Below, piece by piece: positions 59,519 through 64,000 of a stretch of 64,000 bases of DNA. The position numbers and the translations under genes were made by a program. This DNA is from CAVTOA01 sp963736285 (GTDB lineage: Bacteria > Actinomycetota > Actinomycetes > Mycobacteriales > QHCE01): assembly GCA_963736285.1 (NCBI GenBank), contig CAVTOA010000003.1, positions 248,001 through 312,000 on the forward strand. Reading direction: 5' to 3'. The notes beneath the pieces were generated by a model that was not told the DNA's origin, ran no database searches, and saw only the letters and a list, made by a program, of their open reading frames with translations. Position 1 is the stretch's first letter; each line of letters begins with the position of its first letter.

Positions 59519-60556
59519 TTAGACCCTCACGCTAGCGAGCTGCTGGCGAAGTAGCCGCAATGACGTTTCCTGAGCCACCTCGATAACGAGAGACCTACGC
59601 GACACGTCCATCAAGTTCGCCCCCATCGCCGTCAGATCATCCAAACCCGGGCACAGTACGTATACCTTGGCGCCGCTCCTTATGATGTGCTCCATCTCTC
59701 GACGCAAACGCCGCGTCACCGAACGCCTCCATCGACGCTCAAGACGTGCCAACATTCCTGTCGGTGAATCCAATGCAAAGGCCGCCAGCGGTGCTACTAC
59801 ATAGATCTCATCCAGATTCTCTTGTGCGAGCAAATCTGCTGACGTCGACGAATACATTCCGCCATCGACGTAACGTCGCCCATCAATGTCGACCGGTGTA
59901 AACCAGCCAGGAATGGCACACGAGGCTCCGACCGCCGCCGGCAACGAGGGAAACGGCGAGCCAGCTCGCCCGAATGCCACTCGCTCGCCAGAGTCGTAAT
60001 TCATCGCCACTATCCACAATGCGGGATGCGGCGCCCATGTGCGTTGTGGACCCAGGGCCAGTTCAACGATGTCCTCGATCGGCGCCAGAGAACCACGCCC
60101 AAGGGGCAACAGTGCCGACAGGGCCGCACGCGGCGTAATGCTTCGAGGATTGCGCAAAGCCGTGAGCAACAGCCTCATAGAACCCGGGCGCAAATGAGGC
60201 CGGCTAGGGCGTGGACGTCCTCCGTTGAGCTCATCGTTGTAGTCGATGAGGAAGTCGCCCGGCGCGGGCGCACCCATCTGTTGACGCAACATCATTGGCA
60301 CTGATATGCCGCAGCCCAGCACGGATCCCACAAGTGCGCCAGCTGACGTGCCGACGATGATGTCGACTTGCCGGCAGTCTAAGCCCGTGGATTTTTCTAA
60401 CGCGGCCAGCGCCCCTACCATCCAGGCATACCCGAGAACACCTCCACCGCCGAGGACAAGACCGCGCCGTACTTGATCTCCGTCTACCACGGTCTCATCT
60501 TCCCCCTCGTCACGACGGTTGCGCGGAAAGGCGCCGCCTTTCCTGGCTGCTGCCAC
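59519..60556 (-). CDS. Patatin-like phospholipase
   Basis: 345 residues. Patatin motifs: oxyanion GLVLGGGGVLGYAWMVGALA, nucleophile elbow VGTSAGALVGS (Gly-x-Ser-x-Gly) and catalytic Asp in RYVDGGMYSS. It should hydrolyse acyl esters of lipids. The C-terminal arm (RRWRRSVTRRLRREMEHII) is basic. The listed start overlaps the CpaE-like gene by 47 bp; a later start is possible, since the catalytic domain begins about 30 residues in. Confidence 0.88.
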   Translation of the reverse strand: MAAARKGGAFPRNRRDEGEDETVVDGDQVRRGLVLGGGGVLGYAWMVGALAALEKSTGLDCRQVDIIVGTSAGALVGSVLGCGISVPMMLRQQMGAPAPGDFLIDYNDELNGGRPRPSRPHLRPGSMRLLLTALRNPRSITPRAALSALLPLGRGSLAPIEDIVELALGPQRTWAPHPALWIVAMNYDSGERVAFGRAGSPFPSLPAAVGASCAIPGWFTPVDIDGRRYVDGGMYSSTSADLLAQENLDEIYVVAPLAAFALDSPTGMLARLERRWRRSVTRRLRREMEHIIRSGAKVYVLCPGLDDLTAMGANLMDVSRRSLVIEVAQETSLRLLRQQLASVRV

Positions 60557-61826
60557 CGGACATCAGTGCCGGGGATCCGACCAATGACTCGGCAATCTGG
60601 GCGAGACGCACCCGAAGACGAGATTCTGGCGCTACCTCTGCAAGGGTTCGCCCTACCGCCACCGCTCGATCCGCCGCCAGCTGATCGTGAGGCAATTGCT
60701 GCGCATTAATGACTCCCGCATACCGCTTTAGCGCAGCCATTACCTCCTGCTCCGGATCGCCGGGGACCACACCACGGCGGGTCTTATTAACCACCACGTG
60801 GCGTGTCGTATCGGGCACTATCCCCGCTAACTCGTCCAGACCCCGGATCAGCCTGCCCATGCCCACCGGATCAGCCGCTCCGACCGCCACCACAATGTCA
60901 GAAGAAGCCAAAGCCGCCAATGTGGCTCCATTACGTCTAGGTGCCATAGTGTCGTAGGACAGTTCTTCGTCTGTCTCTAAGCAAAATCCGCAGTCGATGA
61001 CAGTGAACGCAGCAAGCTCCCGCGCTCGAGCCAGCACCGCCATCAACGAATCCGGACGCAGCTCCACCCACCTCTCAGGTCGCGTAATTCCCGTCAAAAC
61101 CCTCAACTGAGGATGGATAGCCCTGGCCAAGCCGGCGAGTGCTGGTATGTCTAGCGCACCATTATTGGCCAAGTGAGCTGCGGCAGCGATGCCCGGCGCC
61201 TCGTCCAGCATGCTAAGCATTTGGGCAATCGTCCCCCCATAAGAATCCGCATCTATCAGTAATGTCGGAACGCCCAATCGAGCGGCTTCATCCGCCAATC
61301 CGATTGCCAGAGTGGTACGGCCGGGTGCACCGGTCGGACCCCACACCGCTACTACTCGTCCCGGTGCCGCAGGTGAAATTGGACCACGGTTGTCCGCAGG
61401 TAGAGACGCTGAAAAGAGAGCCGCTCGAGGGTCGGCTGGCATGTGTCGCGCAGACGAAGGCCGCATTTGTGCCGCACCCCGAATAAGAGCTTCTGCCACA
61501 AGCGCTGCTGGAGATCGCAAAGGCAAGACCTGCGTCAGACCCAGTTGACGTAGCCGCCGCTCCCCCGCTTCGTCGTGTGCATCGACCAGCCCCACGATGG
61601 CGACGCCGGCCGCATATAGCCGAGTGAGTATCTCGTGATCGAGATGTCGAAGGTCCGCGGAGAGCAAGGCCGCACGCGCAACGCCGACCGATGCCGTGGC
61701 TAGAAGATCCGCAACGTCAGCACATCTGCGCACTACGGCAATCCCATGCTCGGCTTGACCCAGTGCGGTGACCAAGGCAGCCTCGAGCTCGGCATTAGTG
61801 ACGGCGGTCAGTACTGGCAAATCCAT
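60510..61826 (-). CDS. CpaE/TadZ-like P-loop ATPase
   Basis: 438 residues. N-terminal receiver-like domain (about 1-130) and a ParA/MinD-type ATPase domain with a deviant Walker A WGPTGAPGRTTLAIGLA (Arg where the second Lys/Gly is usual), LLIDADSYGGTIAQML, and DIVVAVGAADPVGMGRLIRG. CpaE-type proteins place Tad pili at a cell pole or septum. It lies 10 kb from the Tad operon and next to the CpaB-like gene, which fits a split Tad locus. Confidence 0.82.
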   Translation of the reverse strand: MDLPVLTAVTNAELEAALVTALGQAEHGIAVVRRCADVADLLATASVGVARAALLSADLRHLDHEILTRLYAAGVAIVGLVDAHDEAGERRLRQLGLTQVLPLRSPAALVAEALIRGAAQMRPSSARHMPADPRAALFSASLPADNRGPISPAAPGRVVAVWGPTGAPGRTTLAIGLADEAARLGVPTLLIDADSYGGTIAQMLSMLDEAPGIAAAAHLANNGALDIPALAGLARAIHPQLRVLTGITRPERWVELRPDSLMAVLARARELAAFTVIDCGFCLETDEELSYDTMAPRRNGATLAALASSDIVVAVGAADPVGMGRLIRGLDELAGIVPDTTRHVVVNKTRRGVVPGDPEQEVMAALKRYAGVINAQQLPHDQLAADRAVAVGRTLAEVAPESRLRVRLAQIAESLVGSPALMSGGSSQERRRLSAQPS

Positions 61827-61865
61827 AACTCTGGCCTTCTTCGTTTAATTTGCGGTCTTGATCGC

Positions 61866-62708
61866 TCATTGATGAGAAGCCATGTTGTGGGAGCTCCGCT
61901 GGTTAGCCGGCACATTGCTTGAAGACGTGGGATGCGTCGGTGGCGGCACGGATGCGGAAGAGCTAGCCCTTGGATCCGCTTTAGCGCCGCCCAACTTCGT
62001 AGGCTCGCACAATGACGTTCGGGTGGTGGAGCCCGCGGATAGCGTGACATCGATCTCCGCCGCCCGGACCGCGTTGACAACGCGCGAAGTGGTGTCCGAC
62101 GCCACCCAGACTGTCAGCGACCATTCGCCTGTGTCGGAAAGACCCGAATGAGGCGAGGTCACGTCTTGCACGGTGGCGCTCTGCAGTACTCGCTCTGTCT
62201 GGCCTGCCCTGTTGTCTCGAGGGCTGGCAAAAACATCGACACGCCGGCCCCGGGTGACAGAAGGCGGAAGGTGGTGCGATGCCACCGGAATGCTCACCAA
62301 GGCACCACAGGCCGCGACACGCAATGCACCACGAGGGATGAGCTCATGCGCTGACACATCTCTCACCAGTGTCTTTCCGGTCACAACTTGTGTGTCGGCG
62401 AAATATTGCGCTGAGCCCCTGGGTAGCCGCACGCTTACTCGTTCAATATCTGCGGCAGTCAGCGTTGCGCCCGCAGCAGTGTCGTGCCGTACTGCCCACA
62501 CAAGCGTCGAGTGGTCGGCGGACGCAACAACACGTGCACCGAGAGCGACCGAGACGAGCAACAGAAGGACACCACACACAAGACGAATGTTGAGCCATGT
62601 GGGCATCCGAGTACGGGTGGCGCTAGGAGAGGCGAAGTGCCCCTCACCCGCCGCACGTAACGGACCCTCCGTTGCTTTGATCGCAGAGGGCGACGACACC
62701 TGACTCAT
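61866..62708 (-). CDS. SAF-domain protein, CpaB/RcpC-like
   Basis: 280 residues from ATG 62708 (GAGAGG upstream); the frame runs on but that part looks non-coding. One N-terminal membrane helix (LVCGVLLLLVSVALGARVVA), then a SAF domain (VWAVRHDTAAGATLTAADIE, VVTGKTLVRDVSAHELIPRG) and a C-terminal Ser/Pro-rich tail. CpaB/RcpC proteins line the periplasmic or outer part of Tad machines. It precedes the CpaE-like gene by 39 bp. Confidence 0.82.
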   Translation of the reverse strand: MSQVSSPSAIKATEGPLRAAGEGHFASPSATRTRMPTWLNIRLVCGVLLLLVSVALGARVVASADHSTLVWAVRHDTAAGATLTAADIERVSVRLPRGSAQYFADTQVVTGKTLVRDVSAHELIPRGALRVAACGALVSIPVASHHLPPSVTRGRRVDVFASPRDNRAGQTERVLQSATVQDVTSPHSGLSDTGEWSLTVWVASDTTSRVVNAVRAAEIDVTLSAGSTTRTSLCEPTKLGGAKADPRASSSASVPPPTHPTSSSNVPANQRSSHNMASHQ

Positions 62709-63029
62709 CGAAATACCTCTCCACACATACTGATTTGCGAGAAAACCTCGGCCATCCTGCACCATCACGACCAAAGCATCGAAAGTTTTCCACAAGAAGG
62801 ATGGAAATCGCTTCCCCTGTGGACAGAGGAACCAGAGTCGGCGTAAGTGGCAAAATAAGGCAGTGCGCGGGGCAGGTTCCCCAACGCACTGACTAACCGC
62901 CGTTGCCGGTGGAGCGTTACGGCGCTCCTTCACCCGGACCAACCAGAACCGCACGGCTACACCAGTGATCATCAGGGAACAAACTGCTGTCTCTGATCAA
63001 GCACGGAAGAACAGAAAGCAGAGCCACCC
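62709..63029. other. 321-bp divergent intergenic region
   Basis: It lies between the CpaB-like and BldC-like genes, which are transcribed away from each other. It contains DnaA-box-like near matches (TTTTCCACA near 62787, TGTGGACA near 62818). No gene is visible. The two promoters should lie here. Confidence 0.4.
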
Positions 63030-63269
63030 ATGAGTTCCGACCGATTCCTTCAACTCGCCGAGGTAGCCGAAGTGCTCAATATCAGCGCCTCACAGACCTA
63101 TGCATTGGTTCGTTCGGGAGAGCTACCGGCCATCAAGATCGGCGGGCGTGGCCAGTGGCGAGTCGAGCGAGACGAGTTAGAGAAATACATCAAGCGGATG
63201 TACACGGAGACGCAGAAATTTGTTCGCTCTCACCCGCTCGAACGGGACGAGGCATTTTCTAGCGACTAG
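63030..63269 (+). CDS. bldC: BldC-family MerR-like DNA-binding protein
   Basis: 79 residues. A single winged-helix excisionase/MerR-like domain: LQLAEVAEVLNISASQTYAL, VRSGELPAIKIGGRGQWRVE, RDELEKYIKR. In Streptomyces BldC is a small regulator that delays development and binds DNA by head-to-tail oligomers. Actinobacterial genomes keep it widely. ATG 63030, GAGCCACCC upstream; stop 3 bp from the convergent gene. Confidence 0.88.
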   Translation: MSSDRFLQLAEVAEVLNISASQTYALVRSGELPAIKIGGRGQWRVERDELEKYIKRMYTETQKFVRSHPLERDEAFSSD

Positions 63270-63272
63270 CGC

Positions 63273-63938
63273 TCAATACATGCGCCGCTCTTCAAGCGAA
63301 CGCACGAGTTCAACCGCGGTAAGCGGAACATCGCACACCGCGGTCACCGCATGCCTGCGCCGAGGCTCACCTGTCGGGTGTGTGGCGATTTCCACGAAAT
63401 CTTTGCCAACTCGGTCGATTGTGCCAGACAACTGTTCGCTGCCCGTGAGGGAAAACACCAGCGGCACCCGACTTCGAGCCGCCTTCCTCAATAAAAACCT
63501 CATGTCCAGTTTGGACGCAACGACACCTTCCCCATTGGGCACAGTGGAATGCGCGCCCATTCCACTGATCAAACCGATCTTCCCGATTGGAATAAGGGTG
63601 TGCCTGACAGCACTTTGCATACAGGACGTGGCATCACCCGGCGTACTTTCCCCCAGCAATAACCAGTCTGGGCCCACGTCAGACACCTGACCGCACACCC
63701 TGCCAGCGGTAGGCACGAGCACTGTTATGCGATTTCCCTTGGAAGCATGTAAGCGGTCAATCAGCCGCAACCGCGCGTTTTCCAGACGGGTGCGATCCGC
63801 AATCTCCGCTGCGAGCTCAGCGGCTTCAGCCTCGCCAACTTCGGTTTCGAGATCCAAGAAGAGCCGCTCCCATCTGTCGACAAAACGTGCTAATCCGGCG
63901 GCGTTGTCTTTGAGGTTGTCACTGAAGTTCACGGTCAA
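63273..63938 (-). CDS. Conserved actinobacterial protein of unknown function
   Basis: 221 residues. Helical N-terminus (LARFVDRWERLFLDLETEVG, AAEIADRTRLENARLRLIDRL) and a beta-rich middle (ITVLVPTAGRVCGQVSDVGP, DWLLLGE, LIPIGKIGLISG). A TTG (63938) or GTG (63932) start overlaps the end of the next upstream gene, suggesting coupling. I recall similar proteins near the BldC/CpaE region in actinobacteria but cannot name the family. Confidence 0.72.
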   Translation of the reverse strand: MTVNFSDNLKDNAAGLARFVDRWERLFLDLETEVGEAEAAELAAEIADRTRLENARLRLIDRLHASKGNRITVLVPTAGRVCGQVSDVGPDWLLLGESTPGDATSCMQSAVRHTLIPIGKIGLISGMGAHSTVPNGEGVVASKLDMRFLLRKAARSRVPLVFSLTGSEQLSGTIDRVGKDFVEIATHPTGEPRRRHAVTAVCDVPLTAVELVRSLEERRMY

Positions 63939-64000
63939 GACTGTGCCAGTGGATCGCCGGCAGCATGTCGTCGGCCATCTTTTCGGACGCTCCTTCTAGC
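63919..64000 (-). CDS. Partial gene at the window edge (C-terminus)
   Basis: Only the last 26 codons lie inside the window: LEGASEKMADDMLPAIHWHS then LDRELQ and TGA (63919-63921). Its end overlaps the start of the next gene by 12-20 bp, so the two are coupled. Too short to identify; the frame is open to the window edge. Confidence 0.5.
   Translation of the reverse strand, partial: LEGASEKMADDMLPAIHWHSLDRELQ

Overview
The window is a 64-kb chromosomal stretch of an actinobacterium (Actinomycetota). The basis is a BldC-type regulator, a mycothiol-conjugate-amidase-like enzyme, a Tad pilus locus of actinobacterial layout, a DUF6912-type protein and frequent GTG/TTG starts. By eye it is moderately GC-rich. 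A Pseudonocardiales/Mycobacteriales-like relative is my guess; the sequence does not settle it.

Layout. 0-12 kb: a fused heterodimeric ABC exporter with its MarR regulator, then a divergent operon nrdA-nrdB-mntH. NrdA carries a 378-residue intein. NrdB has Phe where class Ia enzymes have the radical Tyr, so the enzyme looks like a class Ic (Mn/Fe) ribonucleotide reductase, and a manganese importer follows it. The nrd promoter region holds two perfect DnaA boxes. An O-methyltransferase follows. 12-17 kb: a large Lhr-type helicase gene broken by three frameshifts.

17-24.6 kb is an accessory, partly decaying zone. It holds a small coupled pair (toxin-like plus DUF1508-like), a Nudix gene interrupted at an 11-G tract, a GT2-like protein, a deformylase-Nudix pair, HicAB, a purC remnant, a degenerate IS3 element, and an integrase tail next to tRNA-Ala(GGC). 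25-38 kb: a cupin/Mca-like fusion, YqgE, a tRNA-like sequence with an abnormal anticodon arm, alaS, rocD, def, an intact IS5-type element with perfect ends and a target duplication, a lipoprotein, isochorismate synthase, a P450 and a PRC-barrel protein.

38-46 kb is a translation-rescue and division block: ssrA (tmRNA), a DUF2207 protein, smpB, an EnvC-like M23 factor, ftsX, ftsE and prfB. The tmRNA precursor appears to contain three 79-bp repeats before its terminator, and RF2 has Ser-Ser-Tyr where Ser-Pro-Phe is expected. 46-52 kb: a PadR regulator and the Tad pilus operon (ATPase, TadB, TadC, pilin-like peptide, TadE/TadG-like pseudopilins). 52-64 kb: an orphan EssC/EccC-like FHA-FtsK ATPase, pruA, a HAD phosphatase, a DUF6912 protein, a patatin, CpaE-like and CpaB-like Tad accessory proteins, BldC and two conserved genes.

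Possible links between genes (inference): manganese import feeding the Mn/Fe reductase; SmpB plus tmRNA for ribosome rescue; FtsEX driving the M23 division hydrolase factor; CpaB/CpaE serving the Tad machine 10 kb away; RocD and PruA joining ornithine/proline breakdown at glutamate semialdehyde.
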